Shown piece by piece: positions 52,686 through 62,340 of a stretch of DNA of 64,000 nt. Position 1 is the stretch's first letter. The number at the start of each line of letters is the position of its first letter. The stretch covers positions 62,001 to 126,000 of the forward strand of contig VCMS01000087.1 of assembly GCA_022539475.1 (NCBI GenBank), read 5' to 3'. The translations under genes and the position numbers were made by a program. The DNA comes from Gracilaria domingensis. Lineage: Eukaryota; Rhodophyta; Florideophyceae; Gracilariales; Gracilariaceae. The notes under the pieces are model-generated. The model made no database searches. It was not told the DNA's origin and saw only the letters and a program-made list of their open reading frames with translations.

Positions 52686-53001
52686 GAAGGGCGCGGCGAA
52701 GAAGGGCGGCAAGGGCGGCGGCAAGGAGAAGGCGGCGCGGCGGTTCGCGTGCGAGCGGTGCGGGTGCGCGTTCGGCATGCGGTCCAACCTAAAGCGGCAC
52801 GTCGCGACGGTGCACGAGCAGCGGCGCGTGTTCCGCTGCGAGCTGTGCGGCGCGGCGTTCGGGCTCAAGCAGAACCTGGCCACGCACGTGCGCGTCAAGC
52901 ACCACAAGGTGCGCGAGTTCCAGTGCGACGTGTGCCGCTACTCGTTCGGCTACAAGCAGGTGCTGCAGAACCACCGCCGCTCCATCCACGGGCTCATGTG
53001 A
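52333..53001 (+). CDS. C2H2 zinc-finger protein, three fingers
   Basis: 222 aa from ATG 52333, or 173 aa from ATG 52480. Three fingers close the protein: FACERCGCAFGMRSNLKRH (137-155, HVATVH), FRCELCGAAFGLKQNLATH (166-184), FQCDVCRYSFGYKQVLQNH (195-213, then RRSIH). All have C-x2-C-x12-H-x4-5-H spacing and TGEKP-less basic linkers, as in DNA-binding repressors/activators. The preceding part is Gly/Ala-rich, with a nine-Gly run and a Lys-rich stretch. Single exon, strong GC bias. Confidence 0.82.
52411..52418 (+). promoter_or_regulatory. TATA-like box 2 of the C2H2 gene
   Basis: cataaaag with the same flanking aagcg as box 1 lies between the first ATG (52333) and the second in-frame ATG (52480). 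It would give a shorter protein if used. Confidence 0.4.
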
Positions 53002-53292
53002 GCTGTCAGCCCCCGCCTTACAGCCGCGCCCCCGCGCGCCGCGCGCCACACCTGCCTGCCGTGGCCCCCGCCGCGCCACCCCCCCCCTCGCCCCGCGCCA
53101 AGTGCGCCCCCTCCTCGTCCCCCCACTCCTTTCCACCGCCGCCCCCCCTCCCCCCTCCCACGCCCCGCCCCTCCCCTCTCCCTCCCTCCCTCCCTCCCCT
53201 CCCTCCCTACCCCGCCCCGCCCCCCCCCCACCCCGCTACCGCCCGCTACGCCCTCTCCCGAAGCCACCCCCCTCCCCCCCCCACTCCCCGCC
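53002..53292. promoter_or_regulatory. C-rich spacer and leader of the PP2C gene
   Basis: Almost pure C/T on the plus strand from 53060 to 53290 with repeated ctccc units. It is both the C2H2 3' region and a pyrimidine-rich PP2C leader. Confidence 0.45.
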
Positions 53293-54933
53293 ATGTTCCG
53301 CCGCATCCGCGCCCGCAGCCGCGCCCGCCGAGCAAAGCACCCCTCCCCCTCCCGCTCCCCCGACGCCCCCCCCGCCGCCCACCAGCTTCTCCTCCACTCG
53401 CAGCAGCCCATCTCCCACACCCCCGCCATCGAGCTCCCCCGCCGCTCCCGCACCCCCTCCGACTCCACCCCCCTCATCACCCGCTCCCCCTCCCTCCCCC
53501 ACTCCGTCTCGCAGTCCGAGGTGCACGCCGTGCGCGCGCGCACCGACATCGGCACCGCCAACGACACCTCCGCGCGCGTGTACCCCGAGACCATTCACCG
53601 CCCCGCGCCCGTGCATCCGCCCGAAAGCCTGTCCATGGCCGAGCACCACCGCCGCCTCTCCCTGGACGGTGAGCTGCCGCCCAACGCCATTCGCCCCGAT
53701 GACCCCAACCACGAGCTCGAGGAGGAGACGTTGCGCGAGGGTTTGATCGACTTTATTCCCGACGCCTTCACCAAGCCCATCGACGTGTCCGCCTGCTCCA
53801 AGGCTGGTTGGGAACCCTTGCGAGATTCGGCCATGCCCGTGGCCCCCATGCACACCGTCGAGGTTCGCAAGGAGAATCAGGACGCCTTTTGTGCGCTGGC
53901 CCCGTTCGTGATTGTGCCCACCTCGCCCAACGATACCAAGGGCCAGCGTCAAATCTTTCTCGGAGTGTTTGACGGACATGGAGCGGAGGGGCGTCCAATT
54001 GCTCATTACGCTCGCGATTTCATTGTCGCCACTGCACGTGAGGCCGCCCCTTCGCTGGCGTACGCCCACTCGCACAAGCAACATCCGGTACCTGCCCAGC
54101 TACATCGCGACCGCGTCAACGTGCTCAAGGCCGCCTTCTCCCGCGCGGAGCGCGCCCTCACCGAGTCGGACCCGCCCATCGACCATGTGTTTTCCGGCAC
54201 CACTGCCGTTGTGTCGTGGATGTTCGGCCGCGACGTCTACACTGCCTGGACTGGCGACTCGAGATGTGTGATTGGAAGAGTGTGGTCCGCCGAGCACGGA
54301 CGGGTTCGCTTCAAGGCCATTGATCTCAGTCATGACCAAAAACCTACGCGCGTCGACGAGAAGAGGCGCGTGCGTGCCGCTGGAGGGCGAATTGCGAGAT
54401 GGCACAGAAATTCCGGCCCGTTGCGTGTGTGGTTACCGCGTGACTGGACGCCTGGGCTGGCTATGACGCGCAGCATCGGTGATACCGTGCTGAGCGAGTA
54501 CGGCGTGAGCCCTGTTCCGGAGGTATCGTTCACTACTTTAGGAGCGCATGATAGTTTTATTGTACTTGCAAGCGATGGAGTGTGGGAGTTCATGACCAGT
54601 CAGGAGGTGGTGGAGTTTATTGGGCGTATGCGGAGAGAAGGGCGGAGCGCAAATGACGCGGCCGAGGCACTTGTGCGGGAGGCCGTACGGAGGTGGCGGC
54701 GTAACGAGGTTGTTGTGGATGACACAACAGCTGTTGTAGTATGGCTTGCACTGGAAGATGATGGAGAGGATGATAAGAAATCAAGCGATTCGCCACTGTC
54801 AAGACATAGAAAGATGTTCTCCATGGCGAGAGCAAAAGTGGGGAAACATCACTCACACGGTGTTCATATTGTATGTGACGACGGACATCTGGCAGAGTTT
54901 CATTGTAAGAATGATCTTTTGCAAGGCATGTGA
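53293..54933 (+). CDS. Protein phosphatase 2C (PPM family)
   Basis: Metal-dependent Ser/Thr phosphatase, 546 aa from ATG 53293. The catalytic domain begins near residue 190: RKENQDAF, FLGVFDGHGAEG (metal-binding Asp-Gly), FSGTTAVV, AWTGDSRCVIG, the mid-domain LSHDQKPTRVDEKRRVRAAG, GLAMTRSIGDTVLSEYG, VLASDGVWEFM and DDTTAVVVW. All four metal-ligand Asp/Gly positions are intact, so it should be active. The first ~190 residues are Arg/Ser/Pro-rich and probably regulatory. The pattern resembles the large plant-type PP2Cs. The leader is GC-biased, while the 3' half uses ordinary codons. Single exon. Confidence 0.9.
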   Translation: MFRRIRARSRARRAKHPSPSRSPDAPPAAHQLLLHSQQPISHTPAIELPRRSRTPSDSTPLITRSPSLPHSVSQSEVHAVRARTDIGTANDTSARVYPETIHRPAPVHPPESLSMAEHHRRLSLDGELPPNAIRPDDPNHELEEETLREGLIDFIPDAFTKPIDVSACSKAGWEPLRDSAMPVAPMHTVEVRKENQDAFCALAPFVIVPTSPNDTKGQRQIFLGVFDGHGAEGRPIAHYARDFIVATAREAAPSLAYAHSHKQHPVPAQLHRDRVNVLKAAFSRAERALTESDPPIDHVFSGTTAVVSWMFGRDVYTAWTGDSRCVIGRVWSAEHGRVRFKAIDLSHDQKPTRVDEKRRVRAAGGRIARWHRNSGPLRVWLPRDWTPGLAMTRSIGDTVLSEYGVSPVPEVSFTTLGAHDSFIVLASDGVWEFMTSQEVVEFIGRMRREGRSANDAAEALVREAVRRWRRNEVVVDDTTAVVVWLALEDDGEDDKKSSDSPLSRHRKMFSMARAKVGKHHSHGVHIVCDDGHLAEFHCKNDLLQGM

Positions 54934-55926
54934 GGGACGGGTTGCTTTTACTTTTGTTGATTTGTTTTTGTTAATGAGCGCGGGTGTGTGTTTTATGCAG
55001 AGTAAAGAGTGGACATTGTATCGTGGCGGACGCGGAGGGCGGTCGCTGACGACCGTGAAGAAGGAGCCCTCGGCGACAAGGATACTTGTGTGGCACTTTT
55101 TTTGTGGGATGGAGGCGGTAATGAGTTGGTTGTAATTATGAGGGTTGGGGGGGGGGGGGGGAGAAAAGCCCATCATACACAAGTGAGCGTTTGTTGTGCG
55201 TAATTTGGGCGCACTTCAGAGGCTCTCACTCGCAGCTGGAAGCATGGGGTTCACATAGGGTTTTGTGTGGTGGGCATGGCTCGCGCTCTCTTAGCGGACT
55301 TGTAATGTTTAGGTACTTTGCTGTTTCGTAGAAGCCGGACGCGGGCTGCGTTTCTAAGCTGAGCACAGCCGGCGCTGTGTGGCCACGAATAAACGGCTCG
55401 CTGTTTAACGAAGAAGGTATTTCGCGGCAGCGGCGGGCAGTTTGCGCTGGACGCGCCTTGTGCGAAAGACGACGGCGAGCTCACGCGCGACGGAGACGAC
55501 GTGCGGGGAGGGGGATGTGGCGGTGGCGGGCGACAGGCGCGCGTGGGGCGGCTTGACGCAGCGTGCGGCGGCGGCGATGCGCGTCGCATGACGTCAAGTT
55601 GGCGCTCGTGTTGTTGGTTCATGACGTGCTGCCACCGGCCAACGCTGTGCGGCACCGCTCGCGCGGTGGCGCGCAGCGCCGCACTTGGCCGCCGCCGATT
55701 GGCCGGGAACAACAACCGGCGCCCACGTGGCCAACGCTGAATTCGCGCCCACGCGCCATGAGATTGTGACAAGATTGTCGCCGACGCCGCGCCCGTGTCA
55801 TTGCGCTGCCCAGTGGGCAGTGCCTACCGCACGTCCGCGCATAGCTCGGCGTCCCGTATCTATCTAGTCGACGGGCCGTGGATATCTGGTAGATACTATC
55901 GACATATCTGTCTCGAGCTGTTGGGT
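54934..55926. other. Spacer with poly-G tract
   Basis: Includes a G14 tract at 55147-55160, GC-rich sequence from 55430 and overlapping open frames without motifs. No gene seen. Confidence 0.4.
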
Positions 55927-56160
55927 ATGGCCGCGGGCGATGAGGATGCCGGGGTCGCCGTTACCACGTCGGCGCCGGTGCTGACCGCTTCGCATTGCAT
56001 CTCGCTCGCCGATGGCACCGGCGTCGAGGACAAGCTCGTGCACGAACACGCCGTCAACACGCCTGCCGCCAACAGCTACAAGGGCGTCCTGCACGCCATT
56101 GACGCGCTGCAGGCGGACGTCGCCGAGTACCTCACGCGCCACATAAACGCGTCGTCGTGA
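55927..56160 (+). CDS. Small 77-aa protein, possibly GON7-like
   Basis: ATG 55927 to TGA 56160. The sequence is compact and not low complexity: APVLTASHCISL, then SYKGVLHAIDALQADVAEYL then TRHINA, a strand followed by one long helix. The size and the strand-plus-helix layout recall the small KEOPS subunit GON7, but similarity is weak and I would not rely on it. Its stop is 17 bp from the stop of the convergent methyltransferase-like gene. GC-ending codons support translation. Other small subunits of complexes are equally possible. Confidence 0.45.
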   Translation: MAAGDEDAGVAVTTSAPVLTASHCISLADGTGVEDKLVHEHAVNTPAANSYKGVLHAIDALQADVAEYLTRHINASS

Positions 56161-56177
56161 TGCCACTCTTGCATCTT

Positions 56178-57218
56178 TTACTCCTGAACTACGCGCTTTC
56201 TAGGGTCCATTAAATCGGTCATACTCGGAGTGTTGCGATCTGTGAACAACTGATTCACGGGCACTGCGATCACTTTCATTTCTTGCGGCTCTTCGTTCTC
56301 TTCCTCGTTGCTATACTGATACAACGGCGTTGGGAACCAGAATGGCGCGATGGCGCTGTTGATCTGGAGCTTGCCCTCCTTAATCGAGTTATCGCTGTTT
56401 GGGAATGTTTCCATCACCAAAGTTTGCACCGATTCGCTTCTCTTCACATTCTTAATGAACTTCATCGCCGTGATCAAAGTTTGGGCTTCAACCAATTTGT
56501 AAGCCACCAGCATATCAGTATCGTTTGGAAATCGATCTTCAAACACATCCATGTTCACGAATTCGACGTCGATGTCCTCAAACCCGCTGCTTTTCTCTCC
56601 GATACATGTCAGCTGTACCATTCTGAACTCCTCTCTCAGCTTTCTTACAATATGTGGCAACCAGGCTGCATCGCGCTCACAACCGATATCCACCACGTTG
56701 ATGGCGTTTGTGACTTTTATAGCTCGATAAACACCCTTACAAACCAGATGAAAAGGTCGCTCACATCCGATCCATCCGCCGCTTCGCAACGCTGTGAAGA
56801 TAGATGGGCGCTCGCGAACCTTCGTTTGCGGCACACTCTCGATCAACCAATGTGACGGTAACGGCGGAAGCATGGCAGTTGCAAACGATGGTATCCAAGA
56901 AGACCCCTCATGTACGTTAATTGTATCCCGATTCTCTTGAATGCGTGGAAACGGTAACGGGCCTTCTGGAATTGGCTCCTCGAATGCATTCACTATTTGC
57001 GTGTTGTCGACGCTTACTGGCTGCGCGAACCATGCCACTGGCTGCGTTGATGGCGGAGATGGCGTGAATGAGCGCCTTGATCGATGAATCTGAGTCTTTC
57101 GCAGCGTCTTGAAAAAGATTATTACGCTTATTGCAAACACGAGAGTTGGAAACCAGGTGGTAAGGCTTGTATGTCCTCTTTGCCTTCGGCGTCGACGCCC
57201 ATGCTTTCTCCGACCCAT
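56178..57218 (-). CDS. Membrane-anchored methyltransferase-like protein
   Basis: 346 aa from ATG 57218. Very basic N terminus (RRKHGRRRRRQRG), then one hydrophobic segment (21-38, TWFPTLVFAISVIIFFKTL), i.e. a signal anchor, followed by a Pro-rich stem. The C-terminal part resembles the methyltransferase-like domain family: NVVDIGCERDAAWLPHIV (motif I), then VEFVNMDVFEDRFPNDTDML, ALTLVMETFPNS-like motif near 255 and FWFPTPLYQYS. The glycine loop is reduced (DIGCERD), so SAM binding is uncertain. Predicted Golgi/ER type II protein. Single exon. Confidence 0.5.
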   Translation of the reverse strand: MGRRKHGRRRRRQRGHTSLTTWFPTLVFAISVIIFFKTLRKTQIHRSRRSFTPSPPSTQPVAWFAQPVSVDNTQIVNAFEEPIPEGPLPFPRIQENRDTINVHEGSSWIPSFATAMLPPLPSHWLIESVPQTKVRERPSIFTALRSGGWIGCERPFHLVCKGVYRAIKVTNAINVVDIGCERDAAWLPHIVRKLREEFRMVQLTCIGEKSSGFEDIDVEFVNMDVFEDRFPNDTDMLVAYKLVEAQTLITAMKFIKNVKRSESVQTLVMETFPNSDNSIKEGKLQINSAIAPFWFPTPLYQYSNEEENEEPQEMKVIAVPVNQLFTDRNTPSMTDLMDPRKRVVQE

Positions 57219-57528
57219 ATGTTAAATGTGTTCTTCAACGCAAGGCTTCTGATTATATCGGATGTGATGCAGTGCCGTTGGTATACATTCAGACCATCAG
57301 TTTGTGCTGAAGCACTGCTCATTTCGATAATTTATCCGCGCGAGGGAGGTGAGTCGGCGCTCCTGATAAAAATGGGAGAACCTGCATTTGAGGAACGAAA
57401 GTTGTTATGCATTGCATTTGAACAGTTATGACGTTTACTTGTTGATAAGGACTGGTATGTCAAGAAGAAGGGAGTACTAACAGGCTACAAAGAAATAGTT
57501 GGGGTTCTGTGTAAGGAAAATGGTATGG
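57219..57528. other. Short spacer
   Basis: About 310 bp between two minus-strand genes; nothing recognised. Confidence 0.4.
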
Positions 57529-58581
57529 TTAAAAACGAAGCTGTGGTTTGCTGTCCGCCTGTTTGGCATTAGCATCGTTCTCAACGGCGCGTGCAATCAT
57601 GAGCGCGGCGTGTTCGAGCTTCTTTCGCCTCCTCATGCCGAACAATCCTCTGAAGAAGTTACGTAGACCAGGCGCACGAAAGTTGTACATTTGCGCAGCC
57701 TGTCTAAGGTCGGATGGTCTCATAGGGAGGGTAGGGGCCATGGATTGATGAAAGGGTTTAGTTTCGGTTTCAGTGTCAGTTTGAGTCAAATGGAACGGGA
57801 ATCCCGTGTCTGGTGGCCGAGCGTACAGAAAGACGTCGAGATTAAGACGAGCGGTGCATTTGTCCACTTGAGCGTCTCTGGTCTTGACGTATCCTTTGGA
57901 CGCGAAGTTTTGGAGCAGTGGGAGTTGGCGATCAATTTGCAGCAAATGTTGCAGAGTGGCGTCAACGGAAGCGACGAGGTGGGTGCGAGTGCTGGTCATT
58001 CGGAATGCTTCGACACGAATATGAGTGTCAGCTCCATGTTCGGGTCCGTATGACAGCAGCTCGCCACCGGCTTGCCGTTCATGTGGAGTGCCAGAGCGAT
58101 AGAAGGGCACCCAAATACCGTTCCAGAGATATCGAAGGGATACGACGCAATCACCGATGACAGAAAGGCGTGCGGCATTGAGGATTCCGCGCGATGAGAC
58201 GCGAAAGTTTGCGCGCAGAGTGGCGAGCTCTGGGGTGTGTGGAGCAGCGAGCACATGAAGCACGGCGTGGGAAGTTTTGAACTGGTGGTGAAGGGAAGAG
58301 CAGAGCTCGGAGTAGGTCAAAGGGATGATGGCGAGGATGTTGTGCTTGTTGAGGAGACGCAGCGTTACGGACGTGGACGGCGCGCAGGAGGGAATGGTGA
58401 GGGCGGTGGCGAAAGTGTGGAAGGAGGTTTGCTCGGTTTGGACGGAGACGAGCTCCGACGGAACGGAAAGTTGGATGCAGAGCGGGCGACGACGGGCAGC
58501 TTCGATGCGGAAGGTGAGGCGCAGACAGGTGTGCTGGTGGCGGTCGTGGCCGTGGGTGGCGACGAGCATGGCGGACTGCAT
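57529..58581 (-). CDS. Unknown protein, possibly C2-like
   Basis: 350 aa from ATG 58581. Two beta-rich stretches (15-105 and 118-235) alternate short hydrophobic strands, e.g. CLRLTFRIEA, VTLRLLNKHNILAIIPLTY, CVVSLRYLWNGIWVPFYRSG and HIRVEAFRM. That is the texture of tandem C2 domains, but the calcium-binding aspartates are not evident. The C terminus is basic (GLRNFFRGLFGMRRRKKLEH). I do not recognise the family. Convincing amino-acid composition and a long single frame support a real gene. Confidence 0.5.
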   Translation of the reverse strand: MQSAMLVATHGHDRHQHTCLRLTFRIEAARRRPLCIQLSVPSELVSVQTEQTSFHTFATALTIPSCAPSTSVTLRLLNKHNILAIIPLTYSELCSSLHHQFKTSHAVLHVLAAPHTPELATLRANFRVSSRGILNAARLSVIGDCVVSLRYLWNGIWVPFYRSGTPHERQAGGELLSYGPEHGADTHIRVEAFRMTSTRTHLVASVDATLQHLLQIDRQLPLLQNFASKGYVKTRDAQVDKCTARLNLDVFLYARPPDTGFPFHLTQTDTETETKPFHQSMAPTLPMRPSDLRQAAQMYNFRAPGLRNFFRGLFGMRRRKKLEHAALMIARAVENDANAKQADSKPQLRF

Positions 58582-59640
58582 GGCGGAGGGCGGCGACGGC
58601 GGCGGCGGCGAAGGTAAAGAGGAGCGGGGGGGGGGAGGGGGGGGGATGGGGGCGGCGGGGCGCAGTTTAAAAGCGCGGCGGCGGCGGGTGGCGACGGCGG
58701 GCGGTTCTGGCGGGGATGCGATGTGGAGGCGGGCGGCGCTCGCTGAGACTCGTGACGTGGCGCGGCGGTCGCGAGATGCGCGCGCGTTGTGTAATCAGCG
58801 GCGCGGCGCATTTTTTCGCAACGGCGGCGCCGTCACGTGAGCGGCGCGCTGAGTGCATACCGCCGGCGCTCGCAGCTCGACCGCGTGCCGCAGAAGCGCC
58901 GCCGCTTCTTCCCGCCGTTGGCCGCCGCGCGCCGCCGGCGCAGAGGCGCTGCATCGCCTTCCCGCCGCCGCGCCGGCCGTTGGCGCCACGTTGGGGTTGC
59001 CGTTGCCGCCGCCGCCGCCGTGATCAGGCGCGCCATGCGGCTCATGCGCGCGCTGTGGTCACGCCGCCGCGCCCGGCTTGCGTTTGCATGGCGTCCACGT
59101 TGTGACTAGCTGTGACGGCTTGCTCTGCCGCGCTGTATCTGCTCGCCTCGCGCGTGTTCCTCTTGTCGTCGCGAGAGCGCGTCTGCTTCGCCCTTATTCG
59201 CCGCCGCAGCGGCGTGCACATTCCCGCCTGTTTTCTCCTCCCTGCGCTGCGCCGCGCCGCGCTACACGTTGCCCGCGGCGGCCGCTGCGCGCCCGTGCGA
59301 CGCGCTGGCTGACGGCGGCGCGGGCTGGTGGCGGTTTGTCCAGGCGCTTGCGCGGCGGTGCGCGCCTGCGCCGCGCTTGGCCGCGTCCTGCTGATGTTTG
59401 TTGCTAACGTGCGGCACGTATTTCGCTGGCGTGCTGCGTTTTTTTTGGACGGCGACGCCGCCACCGCCCTCCCGCAGCTGTTGAGGCGCGCTTGTCCTGT
59501 GGGGCGCCTGTCTTGTGTCTGCTTGGTTTTAACCTTCTGCCTCTACGAGCACGTTTTCTGCTTGTCGGCCGCCGTGCGGCGTGCGACCGGAGAAGCACTG
59601 ACTATTAGGTAAACATTAAATGGTTTCTCATCGTGTGTGC
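58582..59640. other. GC-rich region with no assigned gene
   Basis: Promoter side of the preceding minus-strand gene, with G-rich runs at 58620-58660 followed by CGCC-rich DNA to about 59500. Several frames of 90-170 codons overlap on both strands; none shows a motif. Confidence 0.4.
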
Positions 59641-60560
59641 TAGGTCTAGTAATGTGTGCTCCGTGTGCTCGCACAGGCGCTCACATGACACGCCTGCACA
59701 CTCTGAAAAGATGCCGCTGTCTTGTTTTCAGTCGCAGCGCGCGGGACCGCGTCTCGAGAGTGATTCGAGGCGCTGCTGCATCGGCCGTCTTCCGCACTGT
59801 GGCTGAGTTCACTTGCAGACGAGTGGGCAGTGCCAACGGTTCGGTCGGTGAGGTGAATGCACTGTCTGTTGTTGAGTCACAGAGCTACTCACTGAGTAGT
59901 ACTCAGCATCGAACTGCCGCTGATTAGATGTATACGCTAGATTAATCACGGTTTCCAATCAGTAGCAATGCTGAATTGCGCGTGAATGTGTGCACAATGG
60001 ATGCGGCGCGATGAGCACAGCTTTGGTTTCGACGAACGCAATGCATCAAGTTAGATACTGATACCCGCTGATCAGGTCCACGACAACTCGTGAGCGTCAA
60101 TTCACGAGTCGAGTTGCAAGAGCACTCTGCAAACCTTCACTGCCGCCAATCGAAGGGACAAGCACGTCTCATGTGCTTGCGAGAGGTGCAGAATAATGTA
60201 TACTTCCTAGTGTCAGGAACCAACGTCACGCACAAGTCAAGCATGCAACGTTGCGTGAATTATGCAAACAATCTACCTTCGTATCTGCAATGCAGTCAAG
60301 TGTCCCAAGAGTCGCAAGCACGCTGCTCAGGTTGTACATAGTCGCTACCTTGATATTGTACTTGAATTGAGATCGCGGCTGCGCAGGTCCCTGGGTTGAC
60401 TGGTTGGGCTCCAACGCAAGGAGTACATTCAATAGTCGTGACATCACTCCATATTCGAAGATTCTTCTTTTTCTTCTTCTATATGGTAAGCTGCCCCGAA
60501 TGACGAAGATTCATTACAAAGAAGGGACTATCCTCATACCCCTGTAATCCCTTCGCCGCA
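59641..60560. other. AT-leaning gene-free DNA
   Basis: A TTC-rich run at 60463-60478 is a possible minus-strand GAA-type retroelement tail. No gene recognised. Confidence 0.4.
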
Positions 60561-60857
60561 ATGGTTTTGGGATGCAGTAGCAGACTCACGTATCTAGTGA
60601 AATCAGCGGCATTCCTCAGAAGGATTAGACGTCATTTGCATAAGCTGAAGACATCTTTTCGTATGCTACAAGACGTACTCGAATCGTCTGGCAGCTTAGT
60701 GTACTATGTGCGATATCACGATCAAGTTAGCACGGAGAGCTGTGTGCGATTCACGAACAAGAGCTTTGCTCTTATTCGTGAATCGTACACGCTATCCTTT
60801 AAGGATTTGATGGATATCCCTCCTGCTAAGAGAGAAAGACAGTGTACAAGACAATGA
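60561..60857 (+). CDS. Doubtful 98-codon ORF containing a hairpin
   Basis: ATG 60561 to TGA 60857. Basic N-terminal half (FLRRIRRHLHKLKTSFRML). The second half overlaps an inverted repeat with 21-nt arms at 60744-60764/60768-60788 (one mismatch, one wobble). No family recognised; it may be chance or part of a dead element. Confidence 0.2.
   Translation: MVLGCSSRLTYLVKSAAFLRRIRRHLHKLKTSFRMLQDVLESSGSLVYYVRYHDQVSTESCVRFTNKSFALIRESYTLSFKDLMDIPPAKRERQCTRQ
60744..60788. repeat. Inverted repeat, 21-nt arms, 3-nt loop
   Basis: gtgcgattcacgaacaagagc pairs with gctcttattcgtgaatcgtac around ttt with one mismatch and one G-T pair. Confidence 0.9.
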
Positions 60858-61082
60858 AAGACACGATGCAGTGGCCGTCAAAGTTTTTTTTTGGCCTTTT
60901 CATATTTAATAGGGCTTAAAGCGACCATGACAAAGAGGTAAATTGCACATATCTCCCTTTTTCTTCTACCTAAGCAGCGTTTGAAGCTTGATACCAAGTT
61001 AGCTCTGTTTCTTGTGATTCTAATGAACTCAGTTTGAATACCTCAACGGTTAGAGTTCAAAAGATATGGCAATAAGAAAAGT

Positions 61083-61098
61083 GGCCTCATATGAGGCC
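61083..61098. repeat. 16-bp perfect palindrome
   Basis: ggcctcat/atgaggcc with no spacer. A GAA-type tract (gaaagaagaagaagaac) follows at 61189-61205, suggesting another worn retroelement end. Confidence 0.8.
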
Positions 61099-61299
61099 AA
61101 ATGTCGAATAGACACTAGCAAGGAGAGTTTTGTATAACTGGTTAAGCCTCTCTCGCTACTTCGAAGTATGGAGTAGACGACCATATGAAAGAAGAAGAAG
61201 AACATTGCTCTCCTGATCCTTTGTGCAGGATAGGAAACTGTGATACGAATTGGGCAAACGCAAAAAGGGATACCACTATTGTCCCTTATGAAAACTTTT

Positions 61300-61395
61300 G
61301 AGGTTGGTCCTGTTTAAGAAGGAAAAAAAAAATCTTTACTTGAGCTTCCGTTACACACGTAATCGGAAGCTGTCCCAACTAAAGAAGAAATAGAA
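61300..61395 (+). mobile_element. Possible worn retrotransposon 3' terminus
   Basis: ggaagctgtcccaactaaagaagaaa matches the terminal part of copy 3 (ggaaactactgtccaaaataaagaagaag), but no coding motif is left. Low confidence. Confidence 0.35.
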
Positions 61396-61769
61396 TGGGA
61401 CAAATTCAAAGCCAGGTGTGGTACACCACGCCAGGCCGTTTCAGATCCTATTTCTGCAACTAAACGTAAATCGGAGTCCGGATCCAGAACATTGGACCCG
61501 GATTCTCTGGTTCAGTAGGTCCGCAAGAATGCTCCTAACTCGTGAGTATCGCTTGAGCACGGCCCTTTTTCTGAAATTCATGATGCTGCAAACCTGTTTT
61601 ACAACTTTTATCTTCTGCGGGTGTACCAAGGGTGGAGCTCTAATATGTCTGTATAGAGCGTGTACTTAACCCAAGAAACACTCCCATTGAACAACAGAAA
61701 AGGCACAAGAACTGACTGAATGCGCTTCTGCTGAAACATATTCATCCAGTTCCCATGCAAAACTACTAA

Positions 61770-61890
61770 GTTCGCTGAGTTGACTTTTGCCAGTGTTCGC
61801 CTTTTAGTAAGAGAGCCGTGCTTTCAGAAACGCTCCACAGCTTGTTCTAGTTAAACTGGGGTGCCCAAAAATGAGGGAGAGAGAGAGATG
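61770..61890 (+). mobile_element. Decayed retrotransposon 3' end, copy 7
   Basis: tgttcgccttttagtaagagagc corresponds to the LAFLVRE codons of copy 4, now with two stops. The next 55 bp (cgctccacagcttgttctag..aaact..gtgcc..aaa) align with 26048-26100, ending in a GAGAGAGAGA tail. It is identified mainly by nucleotide match to copy 4. Confidence 0.5.
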
Positions 61891-62340
61891 GAGTTACATA
61901 GATAAACTTCTGCCGAGGCAGTTTAGGGCAGGTTGCGCCAGGAGGAAGTTGAGAACAAAATTGTTGTTTTAAGGGAAATTATAATAATGGATTATTAGGG
62001 GATTTGACCCCAACCTCTTGGCGGGCGTGGGGTCTTTTAGGGGTACCAAAGGTACCGACGGTACAGTATGGATTCGGGAATCGCAGATGATTGTCGATAA
62101 GATATCCTTGGACGTCACGACTCGTGACTCACGAGCATCCTTGTCCAGGTGGATGAGGACCGTGCTATCTACTTTCATATGCCCTGATCAGAGAGAAGAA
62201 CGAGCTCAGTCGTCCTTTGGTGTCCATTTGCAACGATTTCACCGTCTTTCGCTGTGCGGGCTCTTAACAACCGTTATCTCACCTATTTCGACGAATCCAT
62301 TGCGCTGTTTCTGCATAGCGCATGCAGCAGAGCGTCAAAC
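61891..62340. promoter_or_regulatory. Upstream region of the Nudix gene
   Basis: Contains ggtaccaaaggtaccgacggtac (62041-62063) and a small inverted repeat actcgtgactcacgag (62120-62135). The Nudix frame is open 29 codons before the ATG. Confidence 0.3.

Noticed and set aside
60561..60857. Considered as a firm gene
   Set aside because: Overlaps an inverted repeat and matches no family; kept only as doubtful.
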